Below, piece by piece: positions 34,420-60,512 of a DNA stretch of 64,000 nucleotides. Source of the DNA: Opisthocomus hoazin (taxonomy: Eukaryota > Chordata > Aves > Opisthocomiformes > Opisthocomidae); contig NC_134427.1 in assembly GCF_030867145.1 (NCBI RefSeq), forward strand, positions 11,679,001 through 11,743,000. The letters are read 5' to 3'. Numbering within the stretch: position 1 is the first letter of the stretch; the number at the start of each line of letters is the position of its first letter. The notes under the pieces are model-generated. The model had not been told where the DNA came from, did no database searches, and worked only from the letters and a program-made list of their open reading frames with translations. A program made the position numbers and the translations under genes.

Positions 34420-37230
34420 CCAGCCCTCAGGTTTTATTAAAGTAACCAAGAAAACAATATATACACACCAATGGCAGTCACCTTTGTACAAATTTTTGGC
34501 TGTAAAGCTCATGTTCCACTTCTCTCAGGAAGGTGAAGTCCGTTACATCACCCTGGCCAGCTCCACATCACCCCCCTTTGACGGAGAAAAGTTTCTCTTA
34601 TTCATTGACCAGTACTGAAATATGTTTTAACAGACAAAGACAGTAGTGATCCTCAGCAAAACTCCACCTGAGGCCATGGTTGTGTTTCCTGAAGCAATGT
34701 TCAATCTAGGCCTGGAAGTCTATTATAAAGCCAAAGATTTTTCTCTATACCTGCCATCTCACCCTTCTGACTTAATTTATACTCTTCCAGTCTACAACAC
34801 ACAATGAGAAAGGATCAGGGTTTAGTTAGAACAAGTGCTTCTCAGGACATAATCCTGTTCCCTCCAATCATTAGCTTTGTGCAAGATACTTAGCAATTCT
34901 TCATTCATACTTGCTATTCAGGTTTTCCCCTACCTGAACACTGTGTGAACAGATCTGCTCAGATACATAAGTGAACAGTACAAGAGAAACTGCACTACCA
35001 CCTCTAACAACTAAGGCTAGGAAACCAGATACAGACAAAAGCCACTACCCACTAAGAGACATAGCTTGGTCCCAAGCTGCTGCTTCCATGTAGCATGAGC
35101 ACAGCCAAGCTGAACATCAGTCAGCCCTGCTGCAAGAGGGTTAAGCCAGATGACCTTCCAAGGTCCTCTCCAAATAACCTTACTCCATGATCTACCTTGC
35201 AAGTGACAACTCAGAAAACGCACAGCACCTTCTCAAGGATTTAGAAGCATTTATAGGCAGAGCCTGTGGTTTTTAAATAAAATTTTAATTCCTTCATCAG
35301 GTCTTAAGTTTGAACACAAATGCTGCTGAAAATCCTCACACCGCTGCTCCGATGTCCTGGCTCTTGGCTCTCAGGGCACTGGCAGTGCAGCAGCAGGGGT
35401 CCAATACAGGAGGCAGGAATCAGACTCTTGGTAGAGCTCAGTGCAGGATGCAAAGCAAAGAAGCAAGAGACACACACTTTCCAGACAAACACCAATCCTT
35501 ATACAAAAAGAAAAACCCTACACTGTAATAGAAGAGTTAAAGTTGCCACAGGACAGTTCTAGGAAGGGAGAGAAGTCTTCAGCAAAGGCACAACCAAAGA
35601 AGTACTTCCCTAGATCTTAACCAAGTCTTTCAGCTAGTTCCACCTATACCCCAGCCCCTAGACTCTCAAAGCCATGCTAGTTACTCTAGCAAGTAATTTC
35701 AAGTTCCTTCTTGTCCCTTTTTCCCTTCCTCCAGCTCAAAAACAAATAAAAGAGGAGTGCTTATAAAAACCAGAGCATAAAACAGCTTGGTCTATAGCAT
35801 CATAAGCATCCAGGAGAGACTTAACAGTTTACCTTACGATTGTCTGGTACAGTTACGAAGTATTCAAGTTTCAGATGATACTAACTACATCTGGGAGCCT
35901 CAGCCAGCTCTACTTTTGGTATTTTTCTTTCAGGCACTTTGCTGCCTGTCAAGTTGATGTTAGATCTACAGTTTTCCCAGTACTATGTATCACCAACCTC
36001 TTCAACCCTTTGCCATAGGGACTCATTAGCAGCATCAGACTCACTTCCAAGGGCATCTTCAGGTTTTGTAGACCTGCAACCTCCTATGCTCCTTGGTTTA
36101 AGATCTTTTGCCAGGAGCAACACTTTCAAGGCAAGGCAGACAGTGACCAGGACAAGCAACCAGAATGTGTCAGTAACTTAGAGGACAACAGGATTGCAGG
36201 CAATGAGAGGCTAAGACAGCTGGACACAAAGCTGTTGCATATCAGGTCATCCCAGCATCTGAGCAGGCACTTGCTAGATGCAACAACCAAGCTACTACAG
36301 GATAAAGAGGCTCAGTTTACTACTGTACTGGTAAAAAAAGGATCAAGGATTTGCACAGCAAGTCAAGGTGCAGCTATAGTACATGCCAGCAGTCCCCTAG
36401 TCACTAGCAAGGCTAACAGTAAAATGTGAAACTGAGGAACTGATTTTAGTCTACACTAGAAACTAAAGCACACACAATGAGTCCTCTACATCAGAGGGAG
36501 AGGAATGCTTGTGCAGGATGCACCTTCACCACTAAGTTAACACAGCAAGGCAGTACTGCACAGACTACGCTCTCACCTTCACTTTGCTGTGTAGCATGCT
36601 AAAGGGCATTTAATTTCATCAATAATTATGATGAATTCAAGTTTGCAAGCTACATTGATCTCCTTTCATGGGAGGAAGCTGTAGCAGAACCGCCTCCCAG
36701 GTGTCCCCCAGGGCTTCACCTAGGGTCAAGCTTGGCCAAGATACAAGCCTTCCCTATCACTCTCCAAGGGCTTCTGTCAGGTATAGAGTGGTAAGACAGC
36801 CAGCAGTCTTTCGGGCTCTTGCTGTAGATCCAGATCAACATGTCCAAGGGAGCTCTACTTCCCAATTTAGGGTGCACATGCCAGATCATCTAATCCTGCC
36901 CACAGAAAAACCCTCTCCCTCCCCACCCCCAATAATTGCGGCAATTAGCCATGTGTCAGTCCCAGTCTCCACAGATCTGCAGAACTGAGTCAATACTACT
37001 GATGAGTCCCAATGCACAGAGTTGCTGGTGGAGCTGGAGTGTTACAGAGATGAGCTTCCCCCCCCAGCCTCCCAGTGTTGGGATCAGAGCCAGTAAGCCT
37101 GACTTAAGCAGGAGGAGCTGTGGAGAACTGCACTGGAACAAGCAGAAGTCTTCTACTGAACTTTACAACAAGCTGAACAACTTTTGGTTTTAAAAAAAGC
37201 CATACAAGCAGCAGCTGGCATCTGTTGTTG
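34420..37230 (-). other. PRPS1: PRPS1 3'UTR and downstream flank
   Basis: Candidate - strand polyadenylation signals are ATTAAA (TTTAAT at 35284-35289 on +) and AATAAA (TTTATT at 34433-34438 on +). Human PRPS1 has a 3'UTR of about 1 kb, so the transcript may end earlier than the last signal. The boundary is unresolved. Confidence 0.4.
35115..35195 (+). mobile_element. Degenerate CR1 tail
   Basis: CTGCAAGAGGGTTAAGCCAG, then ATGACCTTCCAAGGTCCTC and ACTCCATGATCT follow the order of words in a CR1 3' tail (GGGTTGGAC...GATCTCCAGAGGTCC...ATTCTATGAT) but are heavily diverged. Confidence 0.5.
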
Positions 37231-48959
<11,729 letters not shown>

Positions 48960-48960
<1 letters not shown>

Positions 48961-50800
48961 ACACAGGCAACAATTTATTTTATTTTCCCTTTTCTTCGCG
49001 TATGCCGTGCGTCGTCTCCTCTCCTGGCGATGAGCGGTGAATTGGGCCCATTTCAGCAGTGAGGTGGTGGCAGCGGGCTTTCCCTGCGAAGAGCCTGACT
49101 TCTCGCATGTAGGGCCTGTACCACGGGTCTCACTGCAGACCCTGAGGAACAACACCACGACGGCCGTCATCGACGTTGTCTGCGCTTGTCCTCACAATTT
49201 GCAGCAAGACTTTTTGCTGTTCATTTCTCTGTTGGAAATAGCCTTTGGCCACGTTTTGAGAGTAAAAAAATCATAATTGTGGTGGATGCTGTGAATTGCA
49301 AATGCAGAGGTGTTTTTTTCTGACTTCTGGATCATTGTTAAAACCCACGTGGGCACTAGTTCAACAGGCCATTGAATTGAATTTCTGAGGGGTTTTTTAC
49401 ACTTATAGTTGGGGTTTTGTACCCAATGCTGTAATTAGTCTCCTGTGAACTTCTAGCCTGTATGTGATTACATTCTGCAGATTAATTTAGCTTTTTCAAA
49501 AAACCCCATTGTGTTTAACAGTTTTAAAATATAAAAAATAAGCTACAAAGAGCTTCTTCAAAATTTGCATGCAATCATCTAATCCCTACTCATTTTACTT
49601 GACTGTCAGATAGATAACAAACTTCTGCAACTAATTTGGCATTGATCAGTTGTTGCTTTGAGTCCTTGAGAATTCGACCAGAAGAAATAGTCCGCAATTC
49701 ACCAAGACTGGCCACATTTTATTTATTTTGTCTTGCAACTCTCCTGGCCCAAAATGCTACTGTTGCTATCCCCAAAGGCCAGTAAACTAATGATTACAAA
49801 ATCATACTTTGAGGAGGTTCTCTGTAACTGTAGGCTGCCATTAAACTTGGAATTCATCTGAATTAAAATAGATATTAATTCCCATACTTACCATTGATGG
49901 GAATTGGAATATCAAAATATGGTAATTTTTATTTTTTTGGTGTAACTGGCAGCTTGTGGAATGCTGTGACATACAGCGAATGCAAGGAATGGGAAAGGAA
50001 GAATATAGCCCTCTGCTTGTAATTTGTTGCTGAACATTGCTCATCTTAATAACACAGAAGAAAACTTCACTGTCACATGGCTACCTGGTGGTTCAAGTGA
50101 CGGGATTTGTGGATACCTCCCAAATTTGTAGAAGCCATATTCTTGCAAAAAAACCCCACGTGGCTGTAACCATTCCCTGCTAATGACTCCCATACTTTTG
50201 ATTGGAGGACATGTTAAAAAAAATGGCAATTTTATTGGCATTCTTATACGGGCCTTTGACAGTTCACAACATTTTTTTCAAATGATAGTTTAGGATAATG
50301 GCAAGTTTGCAACAGCTGTTCTGTACATATTTTTCAGTGATAAAACTATGTAGTCTAAAAATAACTTCAAGGCCTCTCCTGCCTGCAAAACTACAGAAGA
50401 TTTGTTGCTGCTATTGCAATTTGAAGAATTTGGGAGATGGATAACTTCTTTCCGGTCCCCAAAATACTTGTTTCTGAACCATTTACTTCAGTCTTGGTTT
50501 AAATTCCGTTTTTTTCCTGCCTGCTCTTGAATGCAGAACGAGTGTCTTCTGTACCCCAACATCCCTGTCCCCTGCCAGTGTCTTTGTGAAGCAGGCACTG
50601 GGAACCTGAGGGTGAAGGCAGCAGATGGTATATTACAACATGCAAATTATGCCTCTCATTGATGACCTCCATCTGAGCTTCCCCTGCACAAGACTTTCGC
50701 AGTAGCATGTCTACAGGTTTCCTTCTAGGATTATGGAGATGGGATTTGCAGGAGTGAAAAATCTGACAAAAGGTGAAATTAGATTCTTCATCCTGTACAC
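48960..50800. other. AT-rich intergenic DNA, nothing recognised
   Basis: The sequence changes sharply from CpG-rich to AT-rich at about 48950. No exon, CR1 tail or RNA gene was seen. Confidence 0.4.
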
Positions 50801-50802
50801 CA

Positions 50803-51395
50803 GGGACTGGCAACCTTTCATGTGTAAAATCAAAGACTGTTTGTTGCCTTTTGGAGCTAGAGGCCAAGTGGAAGCTGCCCCCCAAGGAGGCGAGACTGCG
50901 GAGCTGCTGGTGGATGACACCTTCTTTTCCTCCAAGGCAAACAGAGCCAGAGGCTGGGTGCTGTGGCTGCTCGTAGTCGCCTTGCTGCCTTGCGCTGATA
51001 ACAGCAGCGTTAAATGGCCACGAGCGCCATCTAGAAAAAGTCCCTGTGTTTCAGCTACCACAGTGTCTTTGTAGGTTTGACAGCACTTTGGTTATGAGGA
51101 CAACACTTCACCGACCTTAACAATTTATCACTATGGCTAGCCAAGCTCCTAGAACAGGATAATCTCAGAGACTGGATTGAGGAGAAGCTCTTAATGCATC
51201 AAAGTCTTAGTTAAACAAAGCCAAAAAACTTGCTCATGAGGTTCCTCAGCCATAGTTTATCTGTTACCAGCTTGCTTTGCCATTAACTGAGGAAGGGACA
51301 AGGAGAACCAGCTTTGAAGAGGGAGACGTTTATCTGGTTCTTGGACTCAATGGGATGAAGGGAGAGACTGCGTGGTTGAAAACCATTGGCCTATG
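50803..51395. mobile_element. Possible hAT/Charlie-like DNA transposon remnant
   Basis: CAGGGACTGGCAACCTTTCA at about 50802 resembles the terminal word of hAT-Charlie elements (CAGGGGTCGGCAACC type). GGTTGAAAACCATTGGCC near 51375 resembles the complement of a related terminus. The two ends are not clear inverted repeats of each other, so they may belong to different copies. No transposase was seen. Confidence 0.25.
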
Positions 51396-51459
51396 AGGTT
51401 GTCTGTCATAGGATGCTCAGGAAAATGATCACAGCCTACGTGAAGTTTGGATGTGAAAG

Positions 51460-52262
51460 TGTTATACTAAAGAATAAAACAGGGAATCAACAAGTGAAAT
51501 GATAATTGAAATGAACCAGACTATTGCTGCTGTAGGTACTTTTGTAAAGCCCTGCCCTTATTATAGTTAAAAGTTTTGTAATCTCGTAAGTTCAAAATTA
51601 ACTGTACTAGGTTTAGAGAAACTAAGAAACCGGATTTTGAATAGTGTGTTATTGTTTCATTAGAAGGACGTACCTGTCCAAAGTAGAACCAGAGAGTGAT
51701 GAATTGTAAGAACAGCTAACGAGCTATGAAAAGCTGCTGAGATTGCCAAAAGGAACAGGTAACTCGGGGAAAGGTAATTCTGGCAGGGGGAGATTGCAGC
51801 CACCGACTCACAGACCACCTACCCCAGTTATACCCCAGACTCAAAAGATGAAGAAACTGAGCATGCGTACTAATTTACATGCTGGACGAAGAGACTTCAA
51901 CCAATCATTTAATAGAATAACAATGCATATGTATTAGGGAGTTGAATATGGTAATGCTTTGTGTATAAATAACTGAATTTGGAAGTTTGGTGTGCTATCT
52001 TGGGACAGACACCCATATCTGTGCAAATATGCAACAAAATACCTCTGCTCTGTGTGTATATTGGCTTACTGCACACGGGGTAAACGAACCCCAGGTGTTG
52101 GGACAGCAAAAGTGCGTTGGAGTATCTCAACTCTTGTGTTGACACCGGTGCTCAGAATTAAAGCACCTAACTGCAGTTGGCTTGCTTCATTGTGAAAGCA
52201 AAATAAATTGAATTACCTATTTCCAATCTAAATAATTTTATTAAATTTTCCCGTGATTGACA
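51460..52262 (+). mobile_element. LTR-type fossil, complete-looking solo LTR
   Basis: This block of about 800 bases starts TGTTATACTAA and ends GTGATTGACA. It has an internal TATAAATA at 51964-51971 and an AATAAA near 52202, in the order expected of U3-R-U5. Its first 400 bases recur at 53172, which marks it as a repeat. No adjoining viral genes were seen. Target-site duplications are not obvious. The family is probably an avian endogenous retrovirus class, not assigned further. Confidence 0.6.
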
Positions 52263-52708
52263 ATGCGGACAAGCATGAGTTAGTTTTGGTAGCAGAAAGA
52301 ACAAGCTCATAGTCTGAGCTGCCTTGTTCCCTCATGTTTTGGAAACTGTGAAGTAAATTACTGTCCAACTAAGGAGAACCTGAAGGCACATGAATGGCAA
52401 AACCCGCTTTTTATTCACCTGATTCTATGGTGATGCATTTGATCAGAAATATGTTTGTGTTTCATGGCCTGAGAACATATTTTCCAGGAAGTTTTAAGCA
52501 TCGCATTAACACCATCAGATTTCATGGTGATGTCAATCAAGACAAGGAGCCCTTGTCCCTCTCTTGACACATTCCTGCATACAATTGCCACTCAATTACC
52601 ACCAGCCACTTAATCAAGGACACATTTTCATGCAGAAAGCCTGTGGCTGAGGGTTGTTTTTTCTTGCTGTTGCCTTGTGACTGCACTGCCTCAGAGTCAG
52701 TTCTGTTA

Positions 52709-53541
<833 letters not shown>

Positions 53542-53544
53542 TGT

Positions 53545-56500
53545 GTGGGAGCAAGAGAAACCAGCCATCGCTTCTGGGAGCAGCTCTACTGGCTGCTCGC
53601 TTCCTGGCCACTGCTCTGCCTCTGTCGCTTGCTTTGCAGGGATTATTTTTAGATGAATCCTCTCTCTGCTACTCAAAGCCACGTGGATGCAATGAGAACC
53701 GTCTCGGTTTGAATTTTTACTGACTACAAGAATGGCCTATTCTTTCCTTTATAGAGAGATCACTTTACCCTTGGTGTCCCACTGGGTCCAGTGGGTTGCA
53801 TTTAGGAATGAAGTTCACCCTTTGCGCTGGAAATGCTACCACAGTTACACAGGACCTAGCTGAACCAGAGCACATCCCCCAGGAAAAAGCACACCATTTT
53901 TCAGGAAAAGGAGAAAACTTTGGGAAATAAATGGTATTTTCAAATCTCCACTAGGAACACTATGAACTTAGGGATCAAAGGCACTGTGTGTTCCTGACCT
54001 TTGTACTCAGCTTTTTGAGTGTGCCTTTCTAAGGAGCCCTGTTAAAAGTATGAGGATGGAGTCCTGTTGCTCTAGCAAGAGATGAGTATTCATTAGATTC
54101 AAGAGTATTCCCAAGGTGCTTTGCAAAAGTGGGATTTAGTGGAGCATTATACAGTGTCCTGGACCACGTGTGTAGACCCAGTGCACATCCACAGCCCTTT
54201 CATCTCTGTCCTCAGCCCTTGGCATGTACAACAAACCTCAGAGAGGCAGCACTGGGATTTCTGCCACTTTGAACACAGCGTGTTTGCTTTTCAATGACTT
54301 TCTAGTCCAGCTGCAGCTGCTCCTCCCTGTTCACTCTGTATCGGGGGTAGGTGACAGCAAGGGGCACCATCTCAGCTGGGCTGGAAGGTTGTGCAGTGGC
54401 TGCAGTGGGCTGAGGCATGGGCAGGTTCCTCGTCTGCTCATGCAGATACAAAATCCTTTGGAAGAGATTTCGTATCATGTGTACGGACTGTTTTCATACA
54501 TGCTAAATAAGGATGGGCAATCTAAGTAAGCTGAGATACTTGTCTTCCCTGGCAGACTTCTCCTGTGTCCAATTAAAGCCATGGGTGTCCTAGCCAGCTT
54601 CACGGTGTCTGCCTATGTGAGGAATTTGTTAGGATGTTTTGCACAGGAATCCAGACACTGTGCTTAAAATGAAGATAAAATTTAGACATTTCTCATTTCT
54701 ATTTGATTATCAGCTCCCTTGGGCGTGATGAAAGCAGCAGTGGGTCCCAGCTATTCAGCTCGCCCTGCTGTTGTATCTGGGGCTGCTGCGATTCCTGTGT
54801 AGTGTTGCCAGGACCTTGGAGAGGATGGAAGTCCCGACAGGAGAATGTGGCCACTACGCCACAGGGATTAGAGTTCAAAGTGCTTTAAACCATCACGGCC
54901 AGTTGTTGTCTCCAGCTGACAATGACCAGCAAAGTCCACAGAGACACAAACAAGTTTATCCAAACTTCTCTTGGGACTACTGCTTGAGGTCTGCAAATTT
55001 TCCAGCTCCTGCTTTCGACACTTTAACCCCTGAAGGCCAGGTCTTCTGTTTTTCTCATGTGTATTAGAGGGACCAGCGATGGCTGAATTTTTGTTCCCTT
55101 TCTATCCATTGGCACTGATAAAGCCCTGGTGAGGACTCCTTGGGAGTGGGCATAATGCAGAAAAGATTAAGGAAGGGAGCTGACTATGGGAGTGCAATGA
55201 CATCAGATGGTCATGAATGCATGTTATGGCTGAGCAATGCTCATGGGAGCCAAGAAGGCCCTGGAGGAAATCTGTGCCAGCTGTAACGCTACAGGAAAAA
55301 ATTCGGGGCCAAGGCAATACGAGAAGGGCAGTTACTGCTGTCACTGCTCTGAGAGAGTGCTAAAGGGAAGGCATATTGCTCTGGTGAGAGGGGACGGAGA
55401 ATAATTGATTTATCTTTATGCACACATACCTGCAAAACAATATTGTCCTCTTCCGAGAACCATATACTTTGCTTTAACTTGCTGGGGGACAGTGGCTTTG
55501 ATCTGAAGAGATGCTGATGCTAAGTGAGAACAAGGTGGTCTGCAGGTAGATAAACTAGCTGGACAGTGAAATGGGAACAAGATTTGAAAAAAACCCCACT
55601 TTTAATTCTCTGTGCTGTGTAATGGAGATGCAGTTTTTTTCTGAAAATCTGTGACTTAAAAACATTAGCTAGAACATTTTACCTGGATCATTACCTTTAA
55701 GAGTATTTGCAGGTGCCCAACAGAGTGAGGCTGCAGGGACAGCACCTAAAAGACGAGTACAGCAATAATAAAGGCAAGGCTTCATCATCCTGCTCGGGTA
55801 CGTACCAGTATAGCTCCTCCCTTCACACAGGGACATTTGATTGATCCTGGAGCACCTGTTGCCACTGCTGTACAAATAATAACAGTGTGTCGTGAAGACA
55901 GTTCCTTTCTGATGGGGTGCTGATTGCCCACTAGATGGTACTAAGCATCGACTCCGAAATTGCTGATTAAACTGCCTGCTGTCAATAATATTTTCAGGCT
56001 CTGGAGGTTGTTAGAAAACCTCTTGGCTTTTCCATTTTTTGATCCATACCCAGCTTTATAAATAGGTGTGTTTTGTCCCTTTCAGTGTCATCGTTAGTTA
56101 GTTCAGCATGGGAAACGGTGTGATGCAGATTAAAACAACAAGCCTGGAGGCACAGAGAATGCGTGTGAGTCTCAACTGCTGCTGCCTTTGCTTTAGACAA
56201 CACATTCAACTCCCGTACAGAGAGTGACCCAGTTCCTAAGTTTTTTGTGTTGGATCTTTATCAGACTTGGCTTTTATAGTTCCTGGAGGCTTTGGGGCAC
56301 ATGAAGGGCACACGTCAATGCCTTCCTCCTTGATAAACAGAGAGCAGTTCATTGTGCCAGGCAAAACGCGTCCCCAGAGGGAACAAGATGTTGGAAACAT
56401 CATCTGTAGCTAGGAAACTGTTTGCCTTGCTCACATTTCTCCCCGGGTCTGGCATTACGCTTTTGCTGGGCTTTCCCCTGCAAACACACCAGAGCAGTCC

Positions 56501-57100
56501 CACAGGGCAGCAGAACCATCAGGCTACCGATGGGAGGTCGCACACTGTCACCTCTTCCCAGGCAGAAGAGCAAATGCCAGGCATTTGGCTGAAAACACGC
56601 ACTGCAGCCGGTCAGTGGGTGCTCAGCTTGGCTCATCCGAAAGGGATCAGGCAGGACTTTGCTATCAGAGGGGGCTCAAAGCGTGTCCCAGCTGTCCCCT
56701 GCTTTAGGGGCAGGAGGGTGTCCTGCGGGCACCAGGAGGACCACACTGTCCCCAGCATGGCCACAGTGCCCAGCGGCAGTGGTGAAGGGGTGAGTGCTGC
56801 TGGAGGCATTCCCTTCCTGGAGGGGAATTAAACCCAAACACCCATTAACAACACAAAACTGTGCCAACTCAAACAGTTCATTTCAAACCTGCATGTTTGC
56901 TGCTTTAAGGCTTCCTTCACAGGCTGGTGCTTAACTGCTGTTGAGTCCAGGAACCGTTGTGGAGTCCTTAAGCTGCACCCTTCCAGTATGGAGATACGTG
57001 CATTTCTACAGCAACAAAAATAGGGGGTTTTGCTTACGAACAGTGTTTTGTACAGCTAAGAATAACCACCGTTCCACAAAGTTCTTAAAAAAGACACAAA
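53545..57100. other. Gene-free DNA
   Basis: No coding exon, CR1 tail or RNA gene was recognised on either strand. Confidence 0.35.
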
Positions 57101-57109
57101 TGCTAGTTT

Positions 57110-57235
57110 GGATATTAAGATTAATATATTTAATCTTTCTTGTTTGTAAAACAAGACATAAATTTGTGTATATATATAATTTATATATTTTTTATTTATA
57201 TATACTATATACAGACGATAAAAAAATTTTCCTCT
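57110..57235. repeat. AT-rich tract with TA-type simple repeats
   Basis: Dense TATATATA/TTTATATAT words run for over 100 bases, including ATATATATAATTTATATAT near 57170. This is probably a decayed TA microsatellite and may form cruciforms. Confidence 0.7.
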
Positions 57236-58437
57236 GTATTAGACTGAGAGATTTATCGAGGAATGATATAGGCATAACGGGGAGCTTGAAGAAACTCAGA
57301 GTTTTGTAACAGATAATTCACGGGGAGAAGAAAAACGCAGCTCCCTGTCAGCCTTCAGCATTATGACAGGCTTTGCCCGCCACGGACTGAGATCCAAATT
57401 GTCTCTTCCACTGTGTATTTGCTACATGGTTCTTGGAAGCAGGAGGCTCTCCCCACAGCAGGATCCTCTCTGCCTTGCTGACAGCAATGGCCAAAGTCCA
57501 GGACAGCCACGGGCCAGGGGAGGTTATTGCACTCGGTAGAGGATGCGCATGTTAAAAGCACATTGTGCATTTCCATAACTCCTATGGAAGAACGAGAGAT
57601 TTCAAATGTGCGTATTTATAAAAAATAATAGAGATGGGAAGCGATCGATCGTACAGAGATCCCTGATCATCCCCCAGTGCTGGGGCAAGCTGGCTGGGTT
57701 TGACAGCTGGTCTCACTCCTGGCACCGTGCGGGCAATGCCATGGTCTCCCTTTCCAGCTGGAGGTGGCTGCGATGCGGAGAGGCACAGGGACCCCGTCAG
57801 ACCCACGCTCCCTGTGCACGCGTGAAGTGCAGTGGGTGGCAGGGTAAGGGCAATGCAATGTGTAACTTTGCATTTTTCTCCTCACTCTGTTTTGGAGGTT
57901 GGGTGACTGCAGTGAAGCACCAGTTAAGGCAGTCCGATTGATTAGGTCTAGAAGCTCGACTGTGAGGAGGAAGGGAACCTCAGGGTGCAAAGGGAAGCAA
58001 TTGGGAATCATTTTACCATTCACCTAGAAGTGAAAAAAAGAAATCCAAAACCCCCAATTCCAAATAAATAACCATCACACAGTACTAAATAGTGCTTCTT
58101 ATGGCAGTCAGTCTGGTGGAGACAGGAAAAGGACTCCAACGCCCTGGCAAGGAGGGCAGCTCCTTTGGCCCATGGCAGTAGCACTGCCTGGCTCGGGGGC
58201 AAGCTGTGGCTCACAGACAAAGCTGGTCTGGAGTTCCTCTCTAATGTGAATAGTGAAAGGAGATAGGAGAGCGTTTGGGCTGAGCCTTGGAGGCACGCAC
58301 CTGACCTCTAGAGAATGGTGTGAAAGAGGTCTCTTCTCAGCTGCTAGTCCAGCTTCTGGCTTGCAGTGCTCGAAGATCAGTCTGGGTTCCTTGCAGGCTC
58401 TCTAGCATGGACACAACCATCCAGCAGAGGAAGGGGA

Positions 58438-59815
58438 GCACAGAATCAAAGAATCATTTAGGTTGGAAAAGACCTTTAGGATCACTGAGTCCAACCACTA
58501 ACCTAATGCTGCCAAGTCCACCACCAAGACATAAGCATTATGTCTACACGTCTTTTAAATACCTCCAGAGATGGTGACTCAACCACTTCCCTTGGCAGAC
58601 TGTTCCAATGCTTGACAACCTTCAGTGAAGAAATTCTTCCTAATATCCGATCTAAACCTCTCCCGGTGCAACTTGAGGCCATTTACTCTTGTCCTATTAC
58701 TTGTTACTCGGGAAAAAAGACTGACACCCACCTCGCTACAACCTCCTTTCAGGGAGGTGTGGAGATCGATAAGGTGTTCCCTGAATCTCCTTTTCTCCAG
58801 GCTAAACAACCCCAGTTCCCTCAGTTGCTCTCAATAAGACTTGTGCTCTAGACCCTTCACCAGCTTCGTTGCCCTTCTCTGGACAAGCTCCAGAAACTCA
58901 GTGTCCTTCTTGTAGTGAGGGGCCCAAAACTGAACACAGTATTCGAGGTGTGGCCTCACCAGTGCCAAGTACAGGGGGACGATCACCTCCCTACTCCTGC
59001 TGGCCACACTTTTCCTGATACAAGCCACGATGCCGTTGGCCTTCTTGGCCACCTGGGCACACTGCTGGCTCATGTTCAGCTGGCTGTTGACCAACACCCC
59101 CAGGTCCTTTTCCACCAGGCAGCTTTCCAGCCACTCTTCCCCAAGCCTGTAGTGTTGCAGGGGGTTATTGTGACCCAAATGCAGGACTCGGCACTTGGCC
59201 TTGTTGAAACTCATACAATTCACCTTGGCCCATTTATCCAGCCTGTCCAGATCCCTCTGCAGAGCCTTCCTACCCTCAAGGCAGATCAACACTCCTATCC
59301 AACTTGGTGACATGTGCAAACTTATTGAGGGAGCACTCAATCCCCTCATCCACTTCATTGATAAAGATATTCAACAGAACTGGCCCCAATACTGAGCCCT
59401 GGGGAACACCACTAGTGCTCAGCCGCCAACTGGATTTAACTCCATTCACCACAACTATTTGGGCTTGGCCATCCAGCCAGTTTTTTACCCAGCGAAGAAT
59501 ATGCCCGTCTAAACCACGAGCAGTTTCTCTAGGAGAATGCTGTGGGAAACAGTGTCAAAGGCTTTGCTAAAGTCTAGGTAGACAACATCCACAGCCTGTC
59601 CCTCATCCACTAAGCGGGTCACCTTGTTGTAGAAGGAAATTAGGTTAATCAAGCAGGACCTGCCTTTCATGAACCCATGCTGACTGGGCCTGATCACCTA
59701 GTTGTTCTGCATATGCCATGTGATGGCACTCAGAATGATCTGCCCCATAACCTTCCCTGGCACTGAGGCCAGCCTGACAGGCTTGTAGTTCCCTGGATCC
59801 TCCCTACTTGCATGC
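58438..59815 (-). mobile_element. CR1 LINE, long 5'-truncated copy with reverse transcriptase remnant
   Basis: Read on the - strand, about 1.4 kb of CR1 ends with AATGATTCTTTGATTCTGTG. Translations show the end of the reverse transcriptase: [20 protein letters not shown] with [20 protein letters not shown] (59509-59697), then [20 protein letters not shown] and [20 protein letters not shown] (58831-59290). Frame breaks separate the pieces, so it is dead. It lies in the same direction as FRMPD3, about 0.7 kb past its stop codon, and could be part of that gene's 3'UTR. This is the longest and clearest LINE in the window. Confidence 0.93.
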
Positions 59816-60512
59816 ATTAAGCCCTCGCCCTTTGTACAGGCAGTATGTGTACTCAGGACTAGGGCATTGGTGCCTAAGCTGTGAGACTAGAGCCTGCTAG
59901 GGTGGCCTAGCTCTGCTCCAGGATTATGGCATTCTGCCCATGCTAGGACTACTTTCCAAGCCCTAGCATAGCAGCAGGGACTTGCACCCCAGATCTCCCT
60001 TCTGCTACTGATTACATTGCATTTGTGGGCCAGGAAGACCCCTGAGGCAGAAGAGCTGTTTACGTGGCAAGACACTGGTTTGGCTCTAAACTGCCCAAAT
60101 GAAGCCAGGAGATCTCAGCTCAGTTCTGTCTAACTCACTGGCCCACCACAAGCCGTGATAAAGGTCTTTGCACAAGTGAGGCCCAGAACCACATGAAACC
60201 AAACTAGCGTGGAGACGGGGTGACTGTGTTCCCCAAGTACTGTCACCAACAAGCCAGCATGGGAGAGCAAGCAGAGCAGCTGCTTGACACCCCTGAAGAG
60301 CTGGTTGCACAGCTTGTGACAGGGCATGAATTTACCATTCAAAAACACCACCAACACAACCTTCCATTCTGCAGAGATAAAAGAGCATCTTGGCTACTGC
60401 AAAGCCCAGTAGATATGGGCCTGTAGACACGCATCCTCACCAGACCTATGCAATTTGAGAGCCACTAGCACATGGCCTGGCACACACTGGCTTGTTGGTT
60501 TTCATAGCTGGC
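59816..60512 (-). other. FRMPD3 3'UTR or immediate downstream flank
   Basis: Non-coding on both strands. No - strand AATAAA was found between the stop codon and the CR1 copy, so the FRMPD3 3'UTR probably continues through or beyond it. Confidence 0.4.

Noticed and set aside
58831-59358. 175-codon frame that might be called a gene
   Set aside because: It is the C-terminal reverse transcriptase part of a 5'-truncated CR1 copy, not a host gene.
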